A stretch of DNA of 64,000 bases from Onishia taeanensis (lineage in GTDB: Bacteria > Pseudomonadota > Gammaproteobacteria > Pseudomonadales > Halomonadaceae): positions 119,165-183,164 of the forward strand of contig NZ_FNCI01000006.1 of NCBI RefSeq assembly GCF_900100755.1, read 5' to 3'. Under the pieces are notes generated by a model. It ran no database searches. It was not told where the DNA came from and saw nothing but the letters and a program-made list of their open reading frames with translations. Below, in pieces: positions 1 to 11,362 of the stretch; position 1 is the first letter of the stretch, and every line of letters starts with the position of its first letter. A program made the position numbers and the translations under genes.

Positions 1-1456
<1,456 letters not shown>

Positions 1457-1606
1457 TCAGTGGAAGGGCTCATAGTCTTTCGTTACTAGCGCTGCGTTTG
1501 TTCTTAACCACAGCTTAGTGGCGGGCCTGAGGGCTTCAATTTTTCTTTACTCAAGAAGCTGATAGCTAATTTTCATCAACAACTCTGCATACAGGCAAAA
1601 CCGCCA

Positions 1607-2608
1607 TTACTCGGCGCTTTCCCCTGTTGAGGGACATGACAGGCAAGCGTCGGGCTCGCCCATCAGCCAGGCGCGGTTGGCCTCGACGGTCTCGCGCAGG
1701 TACTCCCAGGTTAAACGGACCCGTGACAGTCGGCGTTGTTCCTGACGGGCGGTGATCCAGAATTGGCGGGTGAGGTCGATTTCCTCCACCAGCACCGCTT
1801 CAAGGGCTGAATGCTGCTCGGCCATGAAGCAGGGCAATACGGCGAGCCCTGCGCCCTGCACGGCCGCGCTGTACTGGGTGGTAACGCTGGTGCTGCGAAT
1901 GCTGAATTGGGGGGTATGGCGCTCGTGGTCCTGACTAACGAGCGCCTGATGCGCCGCCGAGGCGGCGGACGGGGAGAGGTCGAGCAGCGGCTCGAGATAG
2001 TTGAGCTGATCGCTGAAGATCAGGTCATCGATATAGCCGATCAGCCGATGCTGACTGAGCTCATGGCGGCCGGTCGGCCGGCCATGGCGAGCCAGATAGT
2101 CGCGGCTGGCGTAGAGCCGCAGCCGGTAGTCGCACAGCCGCGAGATCACCAGGCCCGCGCTGCTGGGGCGCTCTATGGTAATGGCCAGGTCGGCCTCGTG
2201 GCGGCTCAAGTTGACCACCCGTGGCAGCGCTAGCAGATCCAGCGTCAGCGCCGGATGACGCTCGCCGAAGGCGGCAAGCAAGGGCGCGATGACCCAGGTA
2301 CCGAAGCCCTCGGTCACACCGAGGCGAACCTGGCCGCTGAGCTGCCGGTCCTGATCACTCAGGCCTTCGGCCGCCTCGCTGGCGTGGCGCGCCATCTCCT
2401 CGGCGTGGGCCTGCAGGCGATGGCCGGCTTCGGTGAGCCGGTAGCCATGGGTGCTGCGTTCGAAGAGCTGGGTATTGAGCTTCTGCTCGAAGCGCTTGGT
2501 GCGCCGGGAAAGTGTCGAGTGATCGACCCCCAGGCGTCGAGCCGCATCGGTCAGCCGCTCGCTGCGAGCGACCTCGAGAAAGACCTGAATGTCCTGCCAG
2601 TCGAGCAT
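1607..2608 (-). CDS. LysR-family transcriptional regulator beside mmsA
   Basis: DNA-binding regulator of 333 aa, normal length for the family. The N-terminal winged helix-turn-helix covers about residues 1-60 (DWQDIQVFLEVARSERLTDA, then STLSRRTKRFEQ); the rest is the LysR substrate-binding domain (about 90-295), with a somewhat long C-terminal tail. It is transcribed divergently from the methylmalonate-semialdehyde dehydrogenase gene at 2911, the usual geometry for a LysR protein controlling its neighbour. An inverted repeat at 2649-2666 in the shared 302-bp promoter region could be its binding site. Control of the dehydrogenase, and possibly of valine/inositol or malonate-semialdehyde catabolism, is inference from position only. 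Confidence 0.92.
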   Translation of the reverse strand: MLDWQDIQVFLEVARSERLTDAARRLGVDHSTLSRRTKRFEQKLNTQLFERSTHGYRLTEAGHRLQAHAEEMARHASEAAEGLSDQDRQLSGQVRLGVTEGFGTWVIAPLLAAFGERHPALTLDLLALPRVVNLSRHEADLAITIERPSSAGLVISRLCDYRLRLYASRDYLARHGRPTGRHELSQHRLIGYIDDLIFSDQLNYLEPLLDLSPSAASAAHQALVSQDHERHTPQFSIRSTSVTTQYSAAVQGAGLAVLPCFMAEQHSALEAVLVEEIDLTRQFWITARQEQRRLSRVRLTWEYLRETVEANRAWLMGEPDACLSCPSTGESAE

Positions 2609-2648
2609 GGCGAGGGTCCTCTCTGGGGTGTCCCAGGGGTGATATTGG

Positions 2649-2666
2649 TTGTGCGCAGATGCACAA
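2649..2666. promoter_or_regulatory. Inverted repeat, candidate LysR operator
   Basis: TTGTGC-N6-GCACAA, perfect 6-bp arms, lies 41 bp upstream of the LysR start and about 245 bp upstream of mmsA. The 302-bp intergenic region 2609-2910 holds nothing else that I recognise. Role inferred from position. Confidence 0.4.
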
Positions 2667-2910
2667 ACAATGTGCTGTGCTGCCCGTTGTGTGTCAATTC
2701 ATCCCCTGTCTACACTCGAACTAGCCGCTTATCAGGCTTTGGCCGTGTCGATATGCACATAAAGTCGAAGCCGGGGTGCAATAGAAAGTGCCATAGGAAG
2801 GGGCAATAGCAAGTGCCTTGGTTCGATGCACCAGCGCCTGCCAGTTCATACACCATCACAAGAGGCTGTCCCGCGTGACGTCGCCGGATACCAGCCCAGG
2901 AGCCGCTATC

Positions 2911-4410
2911 ATGTCAGTGCGTGAGATTCCCCTTTATATCGACGGTCAACCGGTGCCTTCCGAGAGTGGAGAATGGCGCGATGTGCTCAATCCCGCGACG
3001 CAGGAAGTGGTGGCTCGGGTGCCGTTCTGCACCAGTGATGAAGTCGACCGGGCCGTGGCCAGCGCCAAGGCCGCGTTCAAGACCTGGCGCAAGGTGCCGC
3101 TGGCCAAGCGCATGCGCATCATGCTCGCCTTCCAGGCGCTGATCCGCGAGCACACCGCCGAGCTTGCCGCGTTGATCACCGAGGAGCATGGCAAGACGCT
3201 GCCGGATGCCGAGGGCGAGGTTGGCCGGGGCCTGGAAGTGGTCGAGCATGCTTGCTCGATTCCGAGCCTGCAGCTTGGCGAACTGGCCGAGAACGCCGCC
3301 AATGACGTCGACGTTTACACCATGAGCCAGCCGCTGGGTGTGGGCGCGGGCATTACCGCCTTCAACTTCCCGATCATGTTGCCCTGCTTCATGTTCCCAC
3401 TGGCCATCGCCACCGGTAATACCTTCGTCCTCAAGCCCTCGGAGCAGGACCCGTCATCGACCATGCGGCTGGTCGAGCTGGCCCACGAGGCCGGCGTGCC
3501 CGCCGGGGTGCTCAACGTGGTGCACGGCGGCCCGGACGTGGCCAATCAGATCTGCGATCACCCAGACATCAAGGCGCTGTCGTTCATCGGCTCGACCCAG
3601 GTTGGCACGCACATCTATCGCCGGGGCACTGAGGCCGGCAAACGGGTGCAGTCGATGATGGGAGCCAAGAACCATTGCGTGGTGATGCCGGATGCCAACC
3701 GCAGCCAGGCGATCAACAACCTGTTGGGCTCGGCCTTCGGCGCCGCCGGCCAGCGCTGTATGGCCAATTCGGTGGTGGTATTGGTGGGCGAGGCCAGAGC
3801 GTGGCTCGAGGACATCGTCGAGGGCGCGCGAAACATGAAGGTGGGCCCCGGCACTCAGCGTGATGCCGACCTGGGGCCGTTGGTCTCGCCTGCCGCCCTC
3901 GAGCGGGTCGAGGGGCTGATCGACGCCGGTGCCAAGGAAGGCGCGACACTGGCGTTGGACGGCCGAGGCCTCAAGGTCGAGGGCTACCCGAACGGTAACT
4001 TCGTCGGCCCCACGGTGTTCAGCGACGTAACCGCCGAGATGACGATCTACCGCGAGGAGGTCTTCGGGCCGGTGCTGTGTGTGGTAGGCGTCGAGACCCT
4101 CGATGACGCCATCGCCTTCGTCAATGCCAACCCCAACGGCAACGGTACCTCGATCTTCACCAACTCCGGCTGGGTGGCGCGGCGCTACGAGAGCGACATC
4201 GACGTTGGTCAGGTGGGCATCAATGTGCCGATCCCGGTGCCGGTCGCCTACTTCAGCTTCACCGGCTCCCGGGCCTCGAAGCTTGGCGATCTGGGTCCCA
4301 ACGGCAAGCAGGCGATCCAGTTCTGGACTCAGACCAAGACCGTGACCGCCCGCTGGTTCGAGCCCGAGAACGTCTCGGGTGGCATCAACAGCACCATTTC
4401 GCTGGGCTGA
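2911..4410 (+). CDS. mmsA: CoA-acylating methylmalonate-semialdehyde dehydrogenase
   Basis: NAD-dependent enzyme that converts (methyl)malonate semialdehyde to propionyl- or acetyl-CoA in valine, inositol or beta-alanine breakdown. The product is 499 aa, full length for the family. The aldehyde dehydrogenase fold is clear: FNFPIMLPCFMFPLA, the nucleotide-binding stretch FIGSTQVGT and the catalytic Cys283 in GAAGQRCMANS. The preceding NHCVVMPDAN motif is typical of the CoA-acylating MMSDH branch. The ATG at 2911 is chosen over an upstream TTG at 2818 because AGGAG lies 8 nt before it and homologues begin near this point. It stands alone, divergent from the LysR gene, and ends at a strong terminator. 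The exact physiological substrate cannot be told from sequence. Confidence 0.93.
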   Translation: MSVREIPLYIDGQPVPSESGEWRDVLNPATQEVVARVPFCTSDEVDRAVASAKAAFKTWRKVPLAKRMRIMLAFQALIREHTAELAALITEEHGKTLPDAEGEVGRGLEVVEHACSIPSLQLGELAENAANDVDVYTMSQPLGVGAGITAFNFPIMLPCFMFPLAIATGNTFVLKPSEQDPSSTMRLVELAHEAGVPAGVLNVVHGGPDVANQICDHPDIKALSFIGSTQVGTHIYRRGTEAGKRVQSMMGAKNHCVVMPDANRSQAINNLLGSAFGAAGQRCMANSVVVLVGEARAWLEDIVEGARNMKVGPGTQRDADLGPLVSPAALERVEGLIDAGAKEGATLALDGRGLKVEGYPNGNFVGPTVFSDVTAEMTIYREEVFGPVLCVVGVETLDDAIAFVNANPNGNGTSIFTNSGWVARRYESDIDVGQVGINVPIPVPVAYFSFTGSRASKLGDLGPNGKQAIQFWTQTKTVTARWFEPENVSGGINSTISLG

Positions 4411-4460
4411 TCGTACCTGTCGCGGCCTTTCCGCACGCGCTTTTACGGCCATCTACGAAA

Positions 4461-4496
4461 CCGCCCTGCCTCATGAGGCGGGGCGGTTTGCTTTTT
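4461..4496 (+). terminator. Rho-independent terminator after mmsA
   Basis: A GC-rich stem built from CCGCCCTGCCTC and GAGGCGGGGCGG across a 2-nt loop is followed by TTTGCTTTTT. Confidence 0.85.
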
Positions 4497-4534
4497 AGGC
4501 TAGGGGTTTCCCGTGCGATCAGTTCAAGTCGCGC

Positions 4535-5206
4535 TCAATTCAAGTCGCTAAGTAGCGCGAGTACGGGCTCGACTTGGCTGACGTGCAGTACCAGCTTAAC
4601 GTCGCCGGCCGGGGCATCCGCTAGCGGCGTGACGATGGCAAATTCGCCTTCTTCGAGGTGGAACTCGTGAATTTCCCGAAGGCCGGCGGCGGTCTTGCAG
4701 CAGATGGAGCGGTAGGCATCGTCTTCGCCGTAGGTCAGGCGATGATAGACCTTGAAGAAGGTATAAAGGGCAAGGCCGCGGGGGAAGTCTGGCCAGCGCG
4801 CGGGGCTATCGCGGGTCTCCGCATCGATCGATGCGCCGTTTTGCTCGGCGGAGGCGATGGCATTGGCCAGCGGCGCGGCCAGTAGTGTGTCTGTATCGAC
4901 CGGCAGCGGCGTCAGGTTGGCCAGGGCATCACGGTAGTAGGCGAGGCTGTCGGCAATGTCGTCTTTACCGTGAAGCCTGTGTTCGTGGTGATGCAGGTCC
5001 TCAGCGGCACAGGCGCCATTCTCCCAGCCATGGAGTACCTGCAGGCTCAGGCGCTCCTCGCGCAGCGCTTCGCCCATTAGCGCCTGAAGTGCAACGCGCA
5101 GATGAAGCTTGCGTTCCGGGACATCGTTGTCGAAGGCTTCGTAGGGCATCGCAAATATCTGGTGCAGGCGCCCTTCGGCGTGCTCCTTGGCTTCTGTGTA
5201 GTTCAT
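4535..5206 (-). CDS. Uncharacterised cytosolic protein, acidic, His-rich patch
   Basis: I do not recognise a family. The product is 223 aa from the ATG at 5206, which has AGGA at good distance; an in-frame ATG at 5278 would add 24 residues with a poorer ribosome site. There is no signal peptide or membrane segment. Notable stretches are the charged helical start NYTEAKEHAEGRLHQIF, a histidine cluster EDLHHHEHRLHGKDD in the first half, and an aromatic segment YTFFKVYHRLTYGEDDAYRS followed by a CC pair. It is convergent with mmsA and isolated, with an unusual repeat-rich region upstream. Composition matches its neighbours, so it looks like a lineage-specific resident gene. Function unknown. Confidence 0.7.
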   Translation of the reverse strand: MNYTEAKEHAEGRLHQIFAMPYEAFDNDVPERKLHLRVALQALMGEALREERLSLQVLHGWENGACAAEDLHHHEHRLHGKDDIADSLAYYRDALANLTPLPVDTDTLLAAPLANAIASAEQNGASIDAETRDSPARWPDFPRGLALYTFFKVYHRLTYGEDDAYRSICCKTAAGLREIHEFHLEEGEFAIVTPLADAPAGDVKLVLHVSQVEPVLALLSDLN

Positions 5207-5376
5207 CCTGAATTCCTGCAGGTAATTGTTGGCATGGCTATTCTGAGCATCGCTTAGGTTATCGGCTGCGGCGGCCATTACCTGAGTGAGCGAAGCGATT
5301 TGGTTGACCCGAATGACGCAAGCCTCCTGTCATCAGGCAATCGCGGCGTTATACTCGTCGCTGAAGTGATGGCCAG

Positions 5377-5466
5377 CAACGTACTCACTATCAACGTACT
5401 CACTACCAAAGTACTTATCAGTAACGTACTTATCAGCAACGTATTTACCAGCAAGGTAATGACCAA
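5377..5466. repeat. Six tandem copies of a 15-bp unit
   Basis: Units of exactly 15 bp (CAACGTACTCACTAT, CAACGTACTCACTAC, CAAAGTACTTATCAG, TAACGTACTTATCAG, CAACGTATTTACCAG, CAAGGTAATGACCAA) follow one another without gaps and decay rightwards. They sit just left of the MITE-like element at 5468. The 15-bp period keeps frame, giving a degenerate five-residue repeat in either strand, but there is no convincing gene around it. Confidence 0.85.
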
Positions 5467-5467
5467 G

Positions 5468-5612
5468 CTAGGCTCTCTACGAAAAGTCGGCGAGCGAAGG
5501 CAAGACAAGGCAAAAATCGGCGAAAGGCGGAGTTTACGGGGGTAAATGAGCACTTTGAGCCGATGTTTAACGCCGTATTGCCGAGCGCAGGCAGTTTTCG
5601 TACAAAGCCTAG
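5468..5612. mobile_element. 145-bp MITE-like element with 18-bp terminal inverted repeats
   Basis: The left end CTAGGCTCTCTACGAAAA and the right end TTTTCGTACAAAGCCTAG are inverted copies with two mismatches. The interior has no coding capacity and contains shorter repeated words (CGGCGAGCG, CGGCGAAAG, GCCGAGCGC). No target-site duplication is obvious beyond the CTAG present inside both ends. The form fits a non-autonomous transposable element or a REP-like palindromic unit; no transposase is in the window. Confidence 0.6.
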
Positions 5613-5662
5613 TACGTCTCAATTGAGTCGTTAGCAGCAGTAGTCCACACCATTCATTCACT

Positions 5663-5782
5663 GTCGCCAGGGGAGTCCCCGGCTGTGCCGCCACAATTGG
5701 ATGGGCGCGAGTCGGGACTGAGAGTGCACCGCGTGCTGACCCTGGAACCTGATCCGGTTAATACCGGCGGAGGAAGTGCGAC
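5663..5782 (+). promoter_or_regulatory. TPP riboswitch (thi-box)
   Basis: The conserved thiamine pyrophosphate aptamer signatures are visible in order: GGGGAGTCCC pairing with GGGACT, the CTGAGA motif, ACCC, then ACCTGAT-CCGG-TTAAT-ACCGG-CGGAGGAA. GTCGC at 5663 can pair with GCGAC ending at 5782 to close the structure. GGAGG, the ribosome site of the gene at 5783, lies inside the 3' strand of the aptamer, so ligand binding would hide it directly. This suggests translational repression by TPP of the downstream transporter. Confidence 0.92.
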
Positions 5783-7207
5783 ATGCCTTACCCAACGTTA
5801 GCCGCGCTGGGCGCGACGCTTGTGCTTTTCACTTGGCTCGGCCTGCGAGCCCGGCATGCCAACCGGGCGGAGGGTGACGGCGCCCCCGGTGACGCCCTCG
5901 ATGACTATGTCACCGCCCGCAACTCCCAGACGGCCTCGACCCTGGGGCTATCCTTTCTGGCCTCGGGCATGGGGGCGTGGATTCTCTTCGCGCCGCCGGA
6001 AGTGGGCGCCTTCGCGGGGCCGGTTGCCTTGGCCGGTTATGCCATCGGCGCGGCACTTCCCTTCCTGGTGCTCGCCGCCTGCGGTCCGGCGATCCGCCGC
6101 TACCTGCCCGAGGGGCGCAGCATCGGCGAATTCGCCGAGCGCCGCTACGGGGCCGGCGTGCGCCGCTATGTCACGCTGATCTCGATCCTCTACATGGCCT
6201 GTTTTCTGGCCGCGGAGCTGACCGCCATTGGCGGTATCACCGCGCTGCTCTCCGAGGTGTCCTCGGCCATGGTGGTGATCGGGGTGGCAGTCACCACCCT
6301 GCTATACACCGCGCTCGGTGGGCTGCGGGCGAGTCTTGCCACCGACCGCTGGCAGGCGGGGCTGCTGATCGCGCTGTTGGCGGTGGTGGGCTGGCTGGGC
6401 CTGTCGCGGTTGCCGGCGTTACCGCAAGACGCCGCCCTGCCGGGCATCCCCACCGCCAGTGCGCTGTCAGTGGCCTTGACGCTGGTGATCGCGGTCACCG
6501 CGGCGAACCTCTTCCATCAGGGCTACTGGCAGCGAGTATGGGCGGCGAAGAGCGGTCAGGCCCTGGGGCGAGGGGCGCTGCTGGGCGGCCTGGTGACCGT
6601 GGCCGTGGTAGCCGTGGTCGGGGGGCTCGGTATTCTCGCCGCCATGTCAGGCGTTGCCCTCGGCGAGCCGCCGATGCCTTTCTTCGCCCTGCTGATCGAC
6701 GCGCCGGCCGGCCTCAAGCTGCTGGGCCTGGTGCTGGCGGTGACCCTGGTGGCCTCGAGCGTCGACACCCTGCAGAACGCCATCGCCTCGCTCTCCGTCG
6801 GCGATGGCAGTGAGCGTGGCCGAACCGGGCTTGGCTTGCCGATGGCCCGTTGGCTGACGGTGGCCCTGATGGTGCCGGTGGTGGTGCTGGCGCTGCAGAA
6901 TCTTTCGGTGCTGCGTTTATTCCTGATCGCCGATCTGCTCTGTGCCTCGGCGGTGGTGCCGGTGCTGCTAGGCCTGTGGCCGCGCATGACCACCCGGGCG
7001 GCAGTGGCAGGCGGCATTGCGGGCCTGGTCGGCGCCGTGCTGCCCGGCTGGTTGGCTGAGGGCAGCCTGTCGGCGGGGCTTCTGGCGGCAAGCTTTCCCG
7101 GCGGCGTGCCGACTCTTGAGCCCTTCCTAGGTGCCCTGGTCGCCTCGACCCTTGTGAGCCTCGTCGTCGTATCTCTGCTTCCGGCGCGGAAGCCACGCGC
7201 GGTGTAA
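5783..7207 (+). CDS. Sodium:solute symporter (SSS family), putative thiamine or precursor transporter
   Basis: Inner-membrane secondary transporter of 474 aa with about 12-13 hydrophobic segments, the usual SSS/PanF-like length. The first helix starts at about residue 5; the core SSS region includes FLASGMGAWILFAPPEVGAF and GRSIGEFAERRYG, a well-known family motif. A TPP riboswitch covers its ribosome site and the ATG follows GGAGG by 11 nt. TPP-regulated SSS proteins were predicted in comparative-genomics work as thiamine or HMP uptake systems (ThiV type), so thiamine or pyrimidine-precursor import is the best inference; the substrate is not proven by the sequence. The ilvD gene follows after 91 bp with its own ribosome site, so read-through is possible but unrelated in function. 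Confidence 0.88.
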   Translation: MPYPTLAALGATLVLFTWLGLRARHANRAEGDGAPGDALDDYVTARNSQTASTLGLSFLASGMGAWILFAPPEVGAFAGPVALAGYAIGAALPFLVLAACGPAIRRYLPEGRSIGEFAERRYGAGVRRYVTLISILYMACFLAAELTAIGGITALLSEVSSAMVVIGVAVTTLLYTALGGLRASLATDRWQAGLLIALLAVVGWLGLSRLPALPQDAALPGIPTASALSVALTLVIAVTAANLFHQGYWQRVWAAKSGQALGRGALLGGLVTVAVVAVVGGLGILAAMSGVALGEPPMPFFALLIDAPAGLKLLGLVLAVTLVASSVDTLQNAIASLSVGDGSERGRTGLGLPMARWLTVALMVPVVVLALQNLSVLRLFLIADLLCASAVVPVLLGLWPRMTTRAAVAGGIAGLVGAVLPGWLAEGSLSAGLLAASFPGGVPTLEPFLGALVASTLVSLVVVSLLPARKPRAV

Positions 7208-7298
7208 TGGCGTCCTCAGAGGGCATAGTCGTTTGCAAGGGCTGGGCATGGCGCCCACTATCAGGGGATTGACGATCAATCTGCTGACAGGAGGCTCC

Positions 7299-8987
<1,689 letters not shown>

Positions 8988-9094
8988 TCTGTGCCGCCGT
9001 GGCAGGGATGCCGCAGCGGCCGGCGGCAACGCTCGTCTGGAAGCCTGTTAGGAAGGCCCGTCAGGAAAGCGTGCCATGCGTTCTGTTATGAGCA

Positions 9095-9133
9095 TCAGAA
9101 AGAACCGGCTGCAGCCTTGGGTCTCCAGCCGGT
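9095..9133 (-). terminator. Terminator of the selenium/phosphonate-type ABC operon
   Basis: On the minus strand ACCGGCTG and CAGCCGGT form an 8-bp stem directly after the permease stop codon, followed by TTCTTTCTG. It may also slow transcription arriving from ilvD. Confidence 0.6.
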
Positions 9134-9136
9134 CGC

Positions 9137-10678
9137 TCAGGGCTCGCAGTTGGCGGTATGGCGCAGCCGTAGACGGGCGCGCAGGTGACGGGCCAGCACA
9201 TCGACGCCGATATTGAGCAGGGCGGTGATCAGGATCAGCACCATGGCGCGGTCGAAGCGGATCTCCTGAATAGCGCTGTCGACGTAGAACCCCAGGGTGG
9301 TGATGCCAAGAATGCCGAGGATGGCCGTCTCGCGCATGATGATCTCCCAGCGATAGAACAGCAGCGCCAGAAAGGGGCCATAGAGGCGCGGAGTGAGCTC
9401 ATAGGCATAGCGCACGAGGCCGTGAGGCGCGTCCGGGCGCAGGCGCACCTCGTTGCTGCGTCGGCCAACCAAGTGGGCGATGATGCCGCCGTTGTGAATC
9501 GCCAGGGCGACCACCGCGGGTAGCATCGAGGGCCCCCATAGCTGGAGCAGGATAAAGGCCAGCAGGTACTCGGGGGTCGAGCGCATGACCACCAGCAGCC
9601 CATGGCCGAGCAGGTGGGTCAAACGATTGCCTGGGCGCCCGGCGCCAGCCTGTCGCCTGCCGGAAAGTGCCCAACGGCCATGCCAGCTGCGCCCCTGAAA
9701 GAAATGGCGGGATACCAGCGGGTAGAACATCAGCGCCAGCAGGCCGGTCAGCACCAGGGCGATCTGGGACAGCACCAGGGTGTGCCAGATGCCGGGCAGT
9801 GCCTCACTGGTCATGATATCGCCAAGCCAGCTCATGAGGCCGGAGACGCCTTCGCCGTGGCGCAGCGGCGAGGGCACGATGTCTTCGGTAAAGAAGCGCG
9901 AGACGTTGCTCCAGACGATCGGCAGACCGCTGCCCAGGCAGAAGGGCGCCACCACCAGATACACCGGCACCAGCAGCGGGCGCACCCAGAGCCGCAGGCT
10001 GGCGATCACGGCGTAGAACAGCAGCAGTAGCGCGCCTACGGTGTCGTAGTGGCCCTGGGCGAAGGCTGATTCCAGATAGAAGCCCAGGGTCGGCATGCCG
10101 ACAAAGCCCAGTACGGCACTGGAGCGCAGGCCGCATTCGAGCCGATAGCTGGTATAGCTGACCAAGTGCGGCCAGGCCTCGTGCAGCCGCGTGTAGGCGA
10201 GCGTGGAGAGTCGTCCGCTGCCGGCGGGCAGCACCTGCTCGGGCAGCGGGTCGGTTTCCTCGAGGATCTCGGCAAACACCTTGGCGAAGACCCCGGCATA
10301 GGGCAGGGCGATGGCCAGCACCCCGGTCAGCGGATGCAGGCCAAAGAACTGCAGGAAGATCAGCGCCCAGAACAGCTCATGAATGGCGCGTACGAAGGCG
10401 CAGAGGCTGCGCACCAGGCGTGAATGAAAAATCAGCGCCAGCAGGAAGCCTGCCGTTGCGCCGAGCCCCACGCCGACGAAGGCGAAGGCCAGGGTGCGAA
10501 GTAGCGCCACCCAGAGATGATCGACGTCGCTGACATCCGGCTGTACTAGGCCCTGCAGCAGCCGACCGAGCTCATGCCAGGGGTCGTGGGCGGTGATGGA
10601 CAGATCGGCGACGCCGAGGCAAAGAATGGCCAGGGCCACGAAGCCAAGGCTTAAACGAACCGTTGCGGAATGCCACAT
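9137..10678 (-). CDS. ABC transporter permease, tandem PhnE-like fusion (putative selenium-oxyanion uptake)
   Basis: Inner-membrane subunit of 513 aa, about twice the length of a single PhnE permease. It contains two MetI-type permease modules: one around residues 55-245 (ELFWALIFLQFFGLHPLTGV, then SSAVLGFVGMPTLGFYLE) and a second around 300-500 (MRSTPEYLLAFILLQLWG, then RETAILGILGITTLGFYVD). The matching G-FY(L/V) halves show an internal duplication and fusion, so one chain can replace a permease dimer. It is the last gene of an operon with an ATPase 30 bp upstream and a periplasmic binding protein. The phosphonate-type family is clear; selenate or selenite as substrate is inferred from the adjacent selD. 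Confidence 0.85.
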   Translation of the reverse strand: MWHSATVRLSLGFVALAILCLGVADLSITAHDPWHELGRLLQGLVQPDVSDVDHLWVALLRTLAFAFVGVGLGATAGFLLALIFHSRLVRSLCAFVRAIHELFWALIFLQFFGLHPLTGVLAIALPYAGVFAKVFAEILEETDPLPEQVLPAGSGRLSTLAYTRLHEAWPHLVSYTSYRLECGLRSSAVLGFVGMPTLGFYLESAFAQGHYDTVGALLLLFYAVIASLRLWVRPLLVPVYLVVAPFCLGSGLPIVWSNVSRFFTEDIVPSPLRHGEGVSGLMSWLGDIMTSEALPGIWHTLVLSQIALVLTGLLALMFYPLVSRHFFQGRSWHGRWALSGRRQAGAGRPGNRLTHLLGHGLLVVMRSTPEYLLAFILLQLWGPSMLPAVVALAIHNGGIIAHLVGRRSNEVRLRPDAPHGLVRYAYELTPRLYGPFLALLFYRWEIIMRETAILGILGITTLGFYVDSAIQEIRFDRAMVLILITALLNIGVDVLARHLRARLRLRHTANCEP

Positions 10679-10708
10679 GGGTAGGCCTTGCGGGTAGGGT
10701 GCTTCAGT

Positions 10709-11362
10709 TCAGTAGAGGGGCAGCAGGTCCTGAGCGGTGAGGCGTGCGCTGGGGGCGTCCAGCGCGATGCCACCGTCGGCGATGCCGATCACCCGGTCGG
10801 TGAAGCGTAGCGCCAGCTCGACGTCGTGCATGGCCAGCACGGCGGTGGGGTAGGCCTGGGTCAGCTCGACCATCAGCGCTTCCGACTGGGGGCCGTCCAG
10901 CGCCGAGACCGGCTCATCGGCCAGCAATACCTCGCCGCCCTGGTGGATCGCCCGGGCCGCCGCCACCCGCTGGCGCTGGCCGCCGGACAGTTCGCCGGCC
11001 ATGGCCCAGCATTTTTCCTCGATCGACAGTTGCGCCAGCAGCGGCCGGATGGCCGCCACGTCGCGCCGAAAGGGCTTCGCCAGGGTCACCAGGTTGTACC
11101 AGGTGGGATGCGACGCCAGCGCCCCCATGTAAACGTTATGGAAGACGCTGAGCGAAGGGACCAGGCCCAGCTCCTGAGGCATCAGGGCTGCGCCGCGGCC
11201 CCGCCATTGCTGATACATCACCGCAAGCAGGCTCGACTTGCCGGCACCGCTCTTGCCCACCAGCGCGACCCGCTCGCCGCGCTGAAGGGTCAGGTTGAGT
11301 GGCCCCAGCACGCGCTGCTGGCCATAGTCGGCGACCGCATCGGTAAGCGCCAGGGTGCTCAT
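10709..11362 (-). CDS. ABC transporter ATP-binding protein (PhnC-like)
   Basis: Cytoplasmic ATPase of 217 aa that powers the adjacent permease. Walker A is GKSGAGKSS (about residues 36-44), the signature motif LSGGQRQR, Walker B VLLADEP and the switch histidine in AMHDVELAL. Its ATG overlaps the stop of the binding-protein gene by one base (TGATG), indicating translational coupling. It is shorter than typical PhnC, mainly at the C-terminus. Its role in uptake of a phosphonate-like or selenium oxyanion follows from the operon, not from the ATPase itself. Confidence 0.93.
   Translation of the reverse strand: MSTLALTDAVADYGQQRVLGPLNLTLQRGERVALVGKSGAGKSSLLAVMYQQWRGRGAALMPQELGLVPSLSVFHNVYMGALASHPTWYNLVTLAKPFRRDVAAIRPLLAQLSIEEKCWAMAGELSGGQRQRVAAARAIHQGGEVLLADEPVSALDGPQSEALMVELTQAYPTAVLAMHDVELALRFTDRVIGIADGGIALDAPSARLTAQDLLPLY

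Noticed and set aside
3454..4452. Minus-strand open frame opposite mmsA
   Set aside because: Antisense shadow of a conserved dehydrogenase; His-rich translation without family features.
5377..5466. Possible CRISPR array
   Set aside because: The units are directly adjacent without spacers and are only 15 bp long; no cas genes nearby.
5300..5545. Plus-strand frame translating the 15-bp repeats into a pentapeptide-like repeat
   Set aside because: No ribosome site, it runs into the MITE-like element, and the opposite strand gives an equally regular frame; better explained as non-coding repeats.
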